NCBI GenBank assembly: GCA_031263195.1
Contig: JAISGD010000026.1
Location: forward strand, 1 to 64,000
Source: Campylobacteraceae bacterium
GTDB lineage: Bacteria; Campylobacterota; Campylobacteria; Campylobacterales; Campylobacteraceae
Length of the DNA stretch: 64,000 nucleotides
Reading direction: 5' to 3'
In this document: positions 46,957 to 55,018 of the stretch, in pieces
Layout of the letters: every line of letters begins with the position of its first letter
Position numbering within the stretch: position 1 is the stretch's first letter
The notes under the pieces: generated by a model
What the model was told of the DNA's origin: nothing
Seen by the model: only the letters and a program-made list of their open reading frames with translations
Database searches by the model: none
Program-made: the position numbers and the translations under genes

Positions 46957-48008
46957 AGCAATATGCAAGAATGTTTCATCAGTATAAATATACCATGCAA
47001 GATCATCCCGACTCTCCCATGTGGTCTCGAGAAGGTAATATCGGAGATCCGGTACAAAGTTTGGCGGTAGAAAATATTTATACTAAAATGGGAATATGTG
47101 AAAACCGCGATCTTTTGCTTGTAAACAGAGATGATATGAGTATGTATTCCGGTCCTGCGTGCTATTTGGTTATGCAGTCTTGGTTTGGTCATTATGCAGA
47201 TACTTTTCCTCTGCCATGGAGCGATAAAATTGCCCCTGTCTTTATAGGATTTCACTTAAATACGGTAAACGATACGCGTGAAAAATTTGTGGCGGAAAAA
47301 ATTCACCTCAAAATGAAGCCTTTTGAGCCTATAGGATGTCGCGATAGAAACACTATGAGATTTTTGCAAGCACTTGGGTTGAAAGCTTATTTTTCCGGAT
47401 GCATGACATTAACCTTTGATACTCGTATAAATACTCCTAAAAATGGTAAAATTTTTGTTGTTGATTTAGCAAAAAAAGCTATGAAAAGATTGCCGCAAAA
47501 GATAAAAGATACAGCTGATATGAGTATAACGCATCTTTACTATTGGGATCACTATCCGGTAAGTTGGGAAGGGGCTTTAGAGCTTGAACAGGAGGCGCGT
47601 AAAATTTTGAATAGATATCGCGATGAAGCCAGCCTTGTTATCACATCAAGACTTCATGTCGCGATGCCGTGCGTAGCTTTTGGAATCCCTGTCATATTTA
47701 TTCATGGGAATAACAATGATGAAAGGTTTGACGTACTGCACGGAATTTTACCCATATATCATCCAAGAGATATGGTGTGGCTTGATTGGAATCCTAAAGC
47801 GGTAAATATAGATAAACTTAAAAATGCCATTATAAAAAATGCGATAGACAGAATACTGCAAAACCAGGATATGAGTTCGATAAAAGAGTTGGAGCAAATA
47901 ACTGATGAGTTGGAAAGAAGATCAAAAAAGACTATTATAGATAAAATCACGATTCTATATAAACGTATTATAAAAAGATTGGTAAATATTTTGTTAAAGA
48001 ATAGATGA
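46950..48008 (+). CDS. Polysaccharide pyruvyl transferase family protein
   Basis: A 352-residue member of the polysaccharide pyruvyl transferase family, which typically adds ketal pyruvate to glycan sugars from PEP. Visible family elements are NIGDPVQSLAVENI at the N-terminus, IGCRDRNTMRFLQALGLKAYF with FSGCMTLTF, and SLVITSRLHVAMPCVAFGIPVIFI with the Arg-Leu-His. No membrane segment. It should decorate the LPS or another surface glycan. Several family members transfer other groups, so the exact reaction is uncertain. Confidence 0.8.
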   Translation: MLKQYARMFHQYKYTMQDHPDSPMWSREGNIGDPVQSLAVENIYTKMGICENRDLLLVNRDDMSMYSGPACYLVMQSWFGHYADTFPLPWSDKIAPVFIGFHLNTVNDTREKFVAEKIHLKMKPFEPIGCRDRNTMRFLQALGLKAYFSGCMTLTFDTRINTPKNGKIFVVDLAKKAMKRLPQKIKDTADMSITHLYYWDHYPVSWEGALELEQEARKILNRYRDEASLVITSRLHVAMPCVAFGIPVIFIHGNNNDERFDVLHGILPIYHPRDMVWLDWNPKAVNIDKLKNAIIKNAIDRILQNQDMSSIKELEQITDELERRSKKTIIDKITILYKRIIKRLVNILLKNR

Positions 48009-48051
48009 AATAATACTATAATATAATCTTCAGATCATTAAAAGGGCAAAA

Positions 48052-49983
48052 ATGCCAATTGCTTCTGTCTCTCCCATTGAAGTATGTTTTACAATTAACG
48101 ATCAATATGTTAAACATGTAGTGACAACTATCTACTCCATATTGCATTCAAATCAAAAAAATGTTTTTCGTTTTTATATCGTATGTAACGACTTGTCTCG
48201 AGACAGTCGTTCGTCATTTTCACATCTTTCATTTCGTTTTAAAAATCGCTGTTTTTTCGAATACTGTATTGTCGACTCATCGCTGTTTTCGGATGTAAAA
48301 TTGACTATCGATTATATTTCGATTCAGACATATTATCGCTTTGTGCTTGCCGATCTTTTTCCTAAATCGGATAGAGTATTGTATCTTGATGCGGATATTT
48401 TAGTGCAAGGCGATTTATCTGAACTTTGGAAGACTAAACTTGAAGACAGTTATGCTGCCGGCGTTGCCGATATGTATATTGATTTGATTGATTATAAAAA
48501 AGAGATTGGTTTTGATAAAAATGATCTTTATGTCAATGCAGGAGTTATACTTTTCAATTTGGCTGCCATTAGGCAAGACAATATGCAAAAAAAGCTTTTA
48601 TCAGCAACAAAAGAGTTATCCCAAAAGGTCAAGTTTCAAGATCAAGATATCATAAATATCGTATTTAAAAATAGAATAAAAGCTATTCCGGACAAGTTTA
48701 ATTTCGCGGCAGATAATATGTCAAGATATCCGGAACAAATAGATTCGGCTGTTATTCTTCACTATAACGGCAGCAGAAAACCTTGGCATAAAAAGAAAAA
48801 TCGTCCCGGATATAGTCAATATTACAAGATAGATAAGTTAGCGCATGAAAAAATTCGCGTGGCTTTATTAATAGACGAGTTTTTTGGCGGAGCAGATACA
48901 GCTTTTGGAGAATACGGTTTTTTAGCGCGCAGGTATATAACAAAATATATTCCTTGCGCCGATATTGAGATAGACGTGCTTCTTGGAAAAAGTAAAAGGC
49001 ACTTTTTTGCTCAGAAATTTTCAGTTGACGGCACAGCTTTATATCGTTTACCAAGACGTATAGTTGCCGCAAAAAATTGGATAAAACGTAAAAATTACGA
49101 CATATATCTTAGTATAGAACTTACTAAAGATCATGTTTTAAGGTGTGAGAGCAATCCAAACAAAAAACTTATTTTATGGATACAAGATCCGCGACCAAAA
49201 TATGAGTGGGATGAGATTAATACGGTGAAGTTTTTGCCTGAAATTTGTTATTACAATCAACGAGTTTATGATTCGGTGCATGAGTGGCAAAGACAAGGGC
49301 ACGTACATTTTATATCCCAAGCTTATTATTTAAATCCTAAAGCTCGCGATTTATACAGGCTGCCTTTTGATACAACAATAAGATATTTACCAAACCCCAT
49401 AGAGATAGACAGCTCTTTTGATGTTGAAACCTATCCTAAAAAAAATAATATTATTTTTCTGGGCAGAATTGAGTCTGTAAAAAGAGGATGGTTATTTTGT
49501 GAAATAGCAAAGAAAATGCCACAGTATAATTTTTACATGATCGGTCAAACTTTTATGCAAAAAGATAAAAATTTTGCTATTATCAATGAATATAAAGATA
49601 TTCCAAATCTATATTTTACTGGACATTTGGGCGGTGAGGAAAAAATCAAACATTTGAAAAATGCAAAGGTTTTGATTAATACGTCAATACACGAAGGTTT
49701 GCCTATATCTTTTTTGGAAGCTTTATCTTACGGTACACTAATTGTAAGTAATCGCAATCCTGAAAATTTAACCGAAAAGTTTGGAGTGTGGGTTGGAGAT
49801 GTTTTGGGCGATGGATTTGATAAAGTTGATTTATATATAAAAGGCATAAAAAAATTAATGGATGACGATAAAAAGAGAATTGAGTTAGCAAAAGAGGCGA
49901 TTGATTATATAAAAAATGTGCACAATATTCCAAGATTTATTAATGATTTGCGAAATGTAATTTTTGAAGAGATACATAAGTAA
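48052..49983 (+). CDS. Bifunctional GT8-GT4 glycosyltransferase
   Basis: A 643-residue protein with two catalytic domains. Residues 1 to about 265 are GT8 (LgtC/WaaJ-like): IEVCFTINDQYVKHVVTTI, VLYLDADILVQGDLSELW with DxD, YVNAGVILFNL, and HYNGSRKPWH. Residues about 275-640 are GT4-like (GT-B fold): VALLIDEFFGGADTAFG, IIFLGRIESVKRGW, NTSIHEGLPISFLEALSYG with the acidic E-x7-E type pattern. Two separate enzymes normally do these jobs. Donors for GT8 are usually UDP-glucose or UDP-galactose. It is the last gene of the plus-strand cluster. Confidence 0.85.
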   Translation: MPIASVSPIEVCFTINDQYVKHVVTTIYSILHSNQKNVFRFYIVCNDLSRDSRSSFSHLSFRFKNRCFFEYCIVDSSLFSDVKLTIDYISIQTYYRFVLADLFPKSDRVLYLDADILVQGDLSELWKTKLEDSYAAGVADMYIDLIDYKKEIGFDKNDLYVNAGVILFNLAAIRQDNMQKKLLSATKELSQKVKFQDQDIINIVFKNRIKAIPDKFNFAADNMSRYPEQIDSAVILHYNGSRKPWHKKKNRPGYSQYYKIDKLAHEKIRVALLIDEFFGGADTAFGEYGFLARRYITKYIPCADIEIDVLLGKSKRHFFAQKFSVDGTALYRLPRRIVAAKNWIKRKNYDIYLSIELTKDHVLRCESNPNKKLILWIQDPRPKYEWDEINTVKFLPEICYYNQRVYDSVHEWQRQGHVHFISQAYYLNPKARDLYRLPFDTTIRYLPNPIEIDSSFDVETYPKKNNIIFLGRIESVKRGWLFCEIAKKMPQYNFYMIGQTFMQKDKNFAIINEYKDIPNLYFTGHLGGEEKIKHLKNAKVLINTSIHEGLPISFLEALSYGTLIVSNRNPENLTEKFGVWVGDVLGDGFDKVDLYIKGIKKLMDDDKKRIELAKEAIDYIKNVHNIPRFINDLRNVIFEEIHK

Positions 49984-50200
49984 AAATATGGCTCATTTTC
50001 GGTAAATGTTTTCAGGTTATACTCATGGACAACAAATACCGCGTAAAAGACTGAAGAGTATATTGAACGTTGCTGCGAGAAATGTGATAGAGGGTGCGTA
50101 AAATTTCTCAAATGTGAATTTATACCGTTCAATTTACCGTTTGCCGTTATATATTCGGACTTAAAATCGTTGAAAAATACTGCCTTTGCAACGTCTTTCA

Positions 50201-50881
50201 CTATTCACTGATATTTCTCGTTTTTCCTATGTTCAAAAATTCTTTGTTTTTGATATATTGTACAGCTTCAAGAGTATCTTTTAAGACGATATTTGTGTAT
50301 TGTGCCAAATCCTTTTCTTTGCCGTATCCGCACAATACGCCTGCACACTCTATGTCTGCTGCTTTACCGGCACCCATATCCAAAATTGTATCGCCTATCA
50401 TCCAAGCATTTCGCTTATCCGCATCCATAGTCCTCAAAGCTTTCAAAATAGGTTCGGGATGCGGTTTAGTATGAGTTGTGTCTTCTCTGCCAATGACAAC
50501 TTCAAATTGTCTCAATATACCAAAGTATTCCAATATCTTTTTAGTGTAAAGCGATGTTTTTGTTGTAACGATGCCAAGACGCGCGAATCCATATGCCTCT
50601 CTGACTGCCTCTTTTGCTCCGCTGATAAGCTTTGTCTTTCTTTTGGCTATTATACGGTAATGCGCTTTATAAGCATTTATAAAATCGTCCGTATTCTCCT
50701 TTTTAATGCCAAGCTTGACAAATATCTCATCAAGTGGATAACCGATAAGCGGCAAAACTTTTGAGACATCCCCGATATCTTTGCCAAGAGATCTAAAAGC
50801 TGTCTCAAAACTCTCTGTAATCGCTTCTGTGGAATCTATAATTGTCCCGTCCATATCGAATAACAGTACTAACTTTTTCAT
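50201..50881 (-). CDS. HAD-family phosphatase, phosphoglycolate phosphatase-like
   Basis: A 226-residue HAD hydrolase: FDMDGTIIDSTEAITESF (motif I with the nucleophile Asp), VTTKTSLYTKKIL (motif II Thr), KPHPEPILKAL (motif III Lys) and WMIGDTILDMGAGKAA (motif IV). The cap domain is helical, as in Gph/PGP. It is likely to dephosphorylate 2-phosphoglycolate or a similar small metabolite. It converges with the glycosyltransferase cluster and is divergent from the porin. Confidence 0.85.
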   Translation of the reverse strand: MKKLVLLFDMDGTIIDSTEAITESFETAFRSLGKDIGDVSKVLPLIGYPLDEIFVKLGIKKENTDDFINAYKAHYRIIAKRKTKLISGAKEAVREAYGFARLGIVTTKTSLYTKKILEYFGILRQFEVVIGREDTTHTKPHPEPILKALRTMDADKRNAWMIGDTILDMGAGKAADIECAGVLCGYGKEKDLAQYTNIVLKDTLEAVQYIKNKEFLNIGKTRNISE

Positions 50882-51016
50882 TTAACAATAGTATCTAATT
50901 TTAGCTTTTGATTACAGCAGGGTAGTTTTACTTTTTTCTAAATTTACCGCCCATTTACCGTTTAACCTTATACTGCTTTTTGACTTTTTATTTAGCTCCT
51001 TTTGCGGAAAAACAGA

Positions 51017-51059
51017 AGAGACGCGGTATTTAATTATAAGATTTTATTTACGCGTCTCT
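51017..51059. repeat. 9-base inverted repeat upstream of the porin
   Basis: AGAGACGCG and CGCGTCTCT flank a 25-base AT-rich loop, the only GC-rich island in this region. It lies about 150 bases upstream of the porin ATG. It could be an operator, a small-RNA stem, or the terminator of a short transcript. Confidence 0.5.
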
Positions 51060-51168
51060 TTCTCGATTTCCTGCTTAAATACTTTAATGTAAAGTATATC
51101 TATCTTTTAGATATTCTTTTATTGTCAAATCAATATCTCTTCGTTATATTTTTGTAACCATAACCGGA

Positions 51169-51174
51169 TATAAT
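51169..51174 (+). promoter_or_regulatory. Probable -10 element of the porin gene
   Basis: TATAAT, 34 bases upstream of the ATG, preceded by T-rich sequence (TTATATTTTTGTAACC) as in Campylobacterota promoters. A strong Shine-Dalgarno site (AAAGGGAG) precedes the start. Confidence 0.6.
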
Positions 51175-51207
51175 TCCATATTTCAAAATACCAAAAGGGA
51201 GAAAAAT

Positions 51208-52398
51208 ATGAAGTTAAAAAGTTTAAGTTTAGCCGCTATATTGGCGGTAGGTGCGCTTGGCGCTTTAAGTGCTGCGCCTCTTGAGGAAGCCATAAAAGGC
51301 GTTGATGTCAGCGGTTCTGTTAGATATAGGGCATATGTTCAGTCAGACTTTAACTCCACTGTTTCAAGCGGTAACAAAGGCAAAGACGCTCACCGTTTTT
51401 CAGGTCATTTGCAGTTGATCGCGCCCATAACGGACAGTTTGAAGTTCGGTACATCTCTTGTAACGGATGTCTGGAATGACGCCGGAAGTAGAGCGAGTGT
51501 GCCTGCCGGCGATACGGGAGACAACTCTTTTACATTTGATAAATACTTCTTTCAATACGGCGAGGGTGGTTTGACTCTCAAAGCCGGTAAGATCGAGATA
51601 CCTACTCCTTGGACACAAGCGGCAGCTATTTCAGGTTCAAGAGGTAACGGTGCTTTAGCTCTATATAATGTAAACTCAGATTGGACAATAGCGGGTGCTG
51701 CGTATCTGCAGACAAATGCTTTAAATGGCTATGCTACTCCAGGGTTAAGCAATCTTGACAGCTACCATAATTTGTACGCTTTGGCGGCTATAGGCAAAGC
51801 CGGACCTGTTGGTTTGCAATTTTGGGCGGCAAATTATGAACATATAGCCGACGCAGCGCTTTTCGGTGAAGCGAAGTTTGCTGTAAGCGGCTTTAACGCT
51901 AAAGGTCAAGTAAGTTATGTTAAGCTTGCAGATGAGGCAGCAGGTGTAGGCGGAGCTACAGATGACGCCGGTGTATTCTATGGTATTGAAGGCGGATATA
52001 AAAACCAACAACTTGCTGTAACAGCAGGCTATACGGCAAGCGATAAAGATCAGGGTATTTACACACTTGATGCTGATGCTGACGGTATTATCAAATTTGG
52101 TAAACAACTATACTATAGAACTACCAATGTCAGAGATGTCGGTACGGTATTTGTAAAGGGCGGCGCAACTGTTGATAAATTCGGCTTTGAGCTTGGCTAC
52201 GGCATAGCTGATGTTGGCAGCAGAGATCAAGATTATAGCGAAGCTTATGGTACTGTTACATATAAATACGCTAAAAATTTTGGTCTTGAGTTGTACTACT
52301 CTCACTTGGATCTTGACAATGATACAAGACCAAATAAATTGGGTACACAAGAAAAAACCAACGATGAGGTTCGTTTTCAAGCCCAATATAACTTCTAA
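51208..52398 (+). CDS. Major outer membrane porin, Campylobacter MOMP-like
   Basis: A 396-residue outer-membrane beta-barrel protein. The signal peptide is MKLKSLSLAAILAVGALGAL with cleavage near SAA-APLEE. The mature protein starts with VDVSGSVRYRAYVQSDF and consists of alternating strands with aromatic girdles; it ends in FQAQYNF, a terminal Phe typical of porins. EEAIKGVDVSGSVRYR resembles the mature start of Campylobacter MOMP-family proteins. Likely a general diffusion porin. A strong terminator follows, so it is transcribed alone. Confidence 0.88.
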   Translation: MKLKSLSLAAILAVGALGALSAAPLEEAIKGVDVSGSVRYRAYVQSDFNSTVSSGNKGKDAHRFSGHLQLIAPITDSLKFGTSLVTDVWNDAGSRASVPAGDTGDNSFTFDKYFFQYGEGGLTLKAGKIEIPTPWTQAAAISGSRGNGALALYNVNSDWTIAGAAYLQTNALNGYATPGLSNLDSYHNLYALAAIGKAGPVGLQFWAANYEHIADAALFGEAKFAVSGFNAKGQVSYVKLADEAAGVGGATDDAGVFYGIEGGYKNQQLAVTAGYTASDKDQGIYTLDADADGIIKFGKQLYYRTTNVRDVGTVFVKGGATVDKFGFELGYGIADVGSRDQDYSEAYGTVTYKYAKNFGLELYYSHLDLDNDTRPNKLGTQEKTNDEVRFQAQYNF

Positions 52399-52403
52399 TA
52401 TCT

Positions 52404-52442
52404 AAAATCACTCCTGCGGAATCTCTCTGCAGGAGTGATTTT
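52404..52442 (+). terminator. Rho-independent terminator after the porin
   Basis: A perfect 14-base stem (AAAATCACTCCTGC and GCAGGAGTGATTTT) with an 11-base loop begins five bases after the porin stop. The 3' arm ends in TTTT. Confidence 0.9.
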
Positions 52443-52795
52443 GAAATCTTTCACTCTAACTGCAAAAATAAATGTCATATCTTCTAAGTAATAAATTTTA
52501 TCCGATAATTTTGTCATTCTTAAAAATGCAACGGCGAAACAACCCAAAAAGACATCATAAATAGATGATAGTTATACATTGATAAAATTATTTAATATGT
52601 ATTCGATCATATTGACTTTGACGATGAGTAATGAATAGCAGGCATATTTCATTTTATTATTAAAAAATTGAAAAATTGAAACGAGATATACTTTTATCCA
52701 TGCCAAATTGATACAAAGGTGGTGGTGAGGGATTGTTACGAATAGGACGACAAGACTATACCAATACAACGATTTATTCGGCAGTACAAAAAAGC
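52443..52795. other. Gene-free region between porin and rubrerythrin
   Basis: No convincing gene was found on either strand. A minus-strand open stretch of 65 codons (52572-52769) is hydrophobic and lacks a Shine-Dalgarno site; it is more likely AT-rich chance sequence or relic DNA. The two flanking genes converge and each has its own terminator. Confidence 0.5.
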
Positions 52796-52817
52796 GGTTG
52801 GTCTTGCAAGACCAACC
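52796..52817 (-). terminator. Rho-independent terminator after rubrerythrin
   Basis: A perfect palindrome (GGTTGGTCT, four-base loop TGCA, AGACCAACC), followed on the minus strand by GCTTTTTT. It lies 33 bases after the rubrerythrin stop. Confidence 0.9.
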
Positions 52818-52849
52818 TTGAACTAAAAGGTTAAACTGTAGAAAACCGT

Positions 52850-53497
52850 TTAGCCTAAAAATTCGCGCTTAAAGTACTCTTTTGGGACACCGCAAAGAGG
52901 ACAGATACCTGGAGCTTTTTTGCCTTTATGAACATGTCCGCATACTTCACAGACCCAGGATTCCTCTTCCTCATCCTCAAAAAAGCCATTTTTTTCGAGT
53001 TTTTCTTTTTGACTGAGATACTCTCTCTCGTGCTCAATTTCAACTTTGGCGATCGCTCTAAATAGCCTGGCAAGCGCACTATAACCTTCTTCTTTGGCTA
53101 TTGCTTCAAATTCGGGATACATTATAGAATGTTCATATCTCTCACCTTCTGCGCCATAAATCAAATTTTTAGCTGTAGTGTCAAGCTCAAAACCGTGAAT
53201 TAATTTGTTATACTCTTTATATTCCGCTCTTGCATGCCACATTTCATTGAGTGCAGCTTCTCTAAAGTGTGCTGCTATTTGATGCAAGCCCTCTTTTTGT
53301 GCGACTTCAGCGAATAAATCATATTTGTTTCGCGCCATTGACTCACCGGCGAATGCCTTCATGAGATTGACTGCAGTTAAATTTGTAGTGATACACTCCA
53401 TATCTTGACCACAGCAATTAAGCGTTCCGCCTCCTACATTTTGAATCTCTACCTCATTGCCGCAAACGTTACAGCGGTATGTTTCATATTTTTTCAT
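52850..53497 (-). CDS. rrc: Desulforubrerythrin (three-domain rubrerythrin)
   Basis: A non-haem iron peroxidase for H2O2 detoxification in microaerobes. Residues 1-36 are desulforedoxin-like (Cys9-x2-Cys12 and the adjacent Cys28-Cys29). Residues about 40-165 form the four-helix di-iron domain (FAGESMARNKYDLFA, LNEMWHARAEYKEY, KVEIEHEREYL with Glu and His ligands). Residues about 180-215 are a rubredoxin with CEVCGHVH and CPLCG. The 215-residue, three-metal-site layout is that of Campylobacter jejuni Rrc. PerR at 26.2 kb is a plausible regulator. It has its own terminator. Confidence 0.94.
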   Translation of the reverse strand: MKKYETYRCNVCGNEVEIQNVGGGTLNCCGQDMECITTNLTAVNLMKAFAGESMARNKYDLFAEVAQKEGLHQIAAHFREAALNEMWHARAEYKEYNKLIHGFELDTTAKNLIYGAEGERYEHSIMYPEFEAIAKEEGYSALARLFRAIAKVEIEHEREYLSQKEKLEKNGFFEDEEEESWVCEVCGHVHKGKKAPGICPLCGVPKEYFKREFLG

Positions 53498-53539
53498 ACT
53501 ATCTCCTTATAATGGATAATTATTATTACATAATTATCT

Positions 53540-54265
53540 TTATTTTTTAATTAAAACAGTAAAAAAATAATGCGTTAAATATATAGCAAAAAATAACTGT
53601 AAAAATAGTCCTACTAGCGGTATCAAAGCCAAAAGATAGAATATAAAACAGATAAATATAAGCTTTGGTCTGATACGCTCTAAAAGTTTTTTAATATCCT
53701 GTTTGGTGACAATATTTGAAGCTACATCAAAAACTAAAAGTTTATAAAAAAGATAAAAAAGTACTGCGCTGAAAGCGAAAGTATTTATAACCGGTATAAG
53801 CATTAGCGGTACGATTAAAAGCAGTAAAAGCAAAAATTTTAATATTATAGATAGCGTGATGACGAAAGTTTTTGGCGTGCTAACAGGATGCAATTCATAT
53901 TGACTGTAGTATTTTTTATGGAGTGTTTTAACTACAATCGGCGTTAAAAACCCAAGTGTAAGCACACCAATGATAACACTAAATGTTAAGACTAAAGAAA
54001 TGCCTAAAAAATATATCAAAACGGTTAAAATATAATGTGTGATGGTAAAACTTAATATCTTTGCCAAAATAGGAAAATTCGCTTCGAGTCCTGTCACATC
54101 GTCTATAGTCATTGTTTTTAAGATATTTAAAACTTCGTTAGCGCCTAAAAGCATAAGGCAAAACAGTATAATAAGAGCGATAAAAAGAGGAGCAAAAGAG
54201 AGTGTCAAAAATTTTTTGGAAAAAAAATCTTTGACACTTTGTGAAAAAATCTCTACATAATTCAT
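53540..54265 (-). CDS. EI24/CysZ-like membrane protein
   Basis: A 241-residue protein with six or so hydrophobic segments and the N-terminal amphipathic start (FSQSVKDFFSKKFLTLSFAPL) common to the EI24/CysZ family. CysZ proteins are sulfate permeases, but the Campylobacterota EI24-domain proteins have no assigned substrate. It overlaps dut by four bases and is co-transcribed with it. Confidence 0.75.
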   Translation of the reverse strand: MNYVEIFSQSVKDFFSKKFLTLSFAPLFIALIILFCLMLLGANEVLNILKTMTIDDVTGLEANFPILAKILSFTITHYILTVLIYFLGISLVLTFSVIIGVLTLGFLTPIVVKTLHKKYYSQYELHPVSTPKTFVITLSIILKFLLLLLLIVPLMLIPVINTFAFSAVLFYLFYKLLVFDVASNIVTKQDIKKLLERIRPKLIFICFIFYLLALIPLVGLFLQLFFAIYLTHYFFTVLIKK

Positions 54266-54960
54266 ATCGCTTTTTTATAAACCTCTTCAAGTTTTTGATA
54301 TATCTCGTCTATATCCTGCAAGCCGCTTTTAAGTATTTCAAGCATGACAGTGTTGTCCTCTTTGCCGTTCCATATCTTTTTGTAAGAACCATCCTTATAG
54401 CCATTATTTTGACGGAAGTGGTTGAGAACATTTTTAGCTATATAGTACTGATATAACAAAGAGAGGTTAATACCGCATTTAAGAGATAGAGTAAAATACT
54501 CCACGAGCATTGGATCAAATTTTGTGTAACCTTTAGCGGTTGCTTTATGAATGATAACTTCGGTATCGTTTATAATCTCGAACGAATTCGCCGCTTTTAT
54601 ATTAAAAGGGTCAGAGCAAAACTCTTTAAAACCTTGCGCATTTTCTATATTCGCGACTATTGTGTCTATATCGCCCAAATTATCGTGTTTATAATGCTCT
54701 AAAATAAGACTCATTATAAAGTGCCATATATCGACTATTTCTACGCGGACATTTTCCCAGTCTATTGGTTTTTTCAAATCTTTCCAATGTTTCCATTGAA
54801 AACTATCCACAAGTTCTGCGCACTCCATATATATGCATCTGCGCCAATTTATAATATTGTTTGTTTTTGTATATCCATTTTCCCAGCCCTTGCCATTTGT
54901 TGCATCATTTAAAGAGCGCTGAAGTTTGAACATTGCTTCAAGTTTTTCTCTATTTGTCAT
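54262..54960 (-). CDS. dut: Dimeric dUTP diphosphatase
   Basis: All-alpha, Mg2+-dependent dUTPase of the type found in Campylobacter, unrelated to trimeric Dut. It shows the helix motif ECAELVDSFQWKHWK and EIVDIWHFIMSLIL, which together give the E-x2-E/D acidic residues for metal binding, and further down QNNGYKDGSYKKIWNGKEDN. It has 232 residues. It prevents uracil entering DNA by hydrolysing dUTP to dUMP. It lies next to dnaX on the same strand. Confidence 0.9.
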   Translation of the reverse strand: MTNREKLEAMFKLQRSLNDATNGKGWENGYTKTNNIINWRRCIYMECAELVDSFQWKHWKDLKKPIDWENVRVEIVDIWHFIMSLILEHYKHDNLGDIDTIVANIENAQGFKEFCSDPFNIKAANSFEIINDTEVIIHKATAKGYTKFDPMLVEYFTLSLKCGINLSLLYQYYIAKNVLNHFRQNNGYKDGSYKKIWNGKEDNTVMLEILKSGLQDIDEIYQKLEEVYKKAI

Positions 54961-55018
54961 ATTTTTCCCTTCTTCAGATTAGCTCAAAATTATATCAATT
55001 TTTTGTAACATGATAAAA

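Larger units (their letters stand above)
50882..51207. other. Porin upstream region
   Basis: A 326-base gene-free, AT-rich region between the divergent HAD gene and the porin. It contains a 9-base inverted repeat (51017-51059) and a TATAAT at 51169. A long 5' leader and regulation are plausible for an abundant outer-membrane protein. No open frame looks real. Confidence 0.6.

Noticed and set aside
49905-50201. 98-codon minus-strand frame after the HAD gene
   Set aside because: It overlaps the end of the GT8-GT4 gene, shows no motif and has no RBS. I treat the gap as non-coding.
50101-50970. Short repeats around ATTTACCG near 50130 and 50945
   Set aside because: About ten bases in length and in AT-rich DNA; they do not form a spaced array or flank an element.
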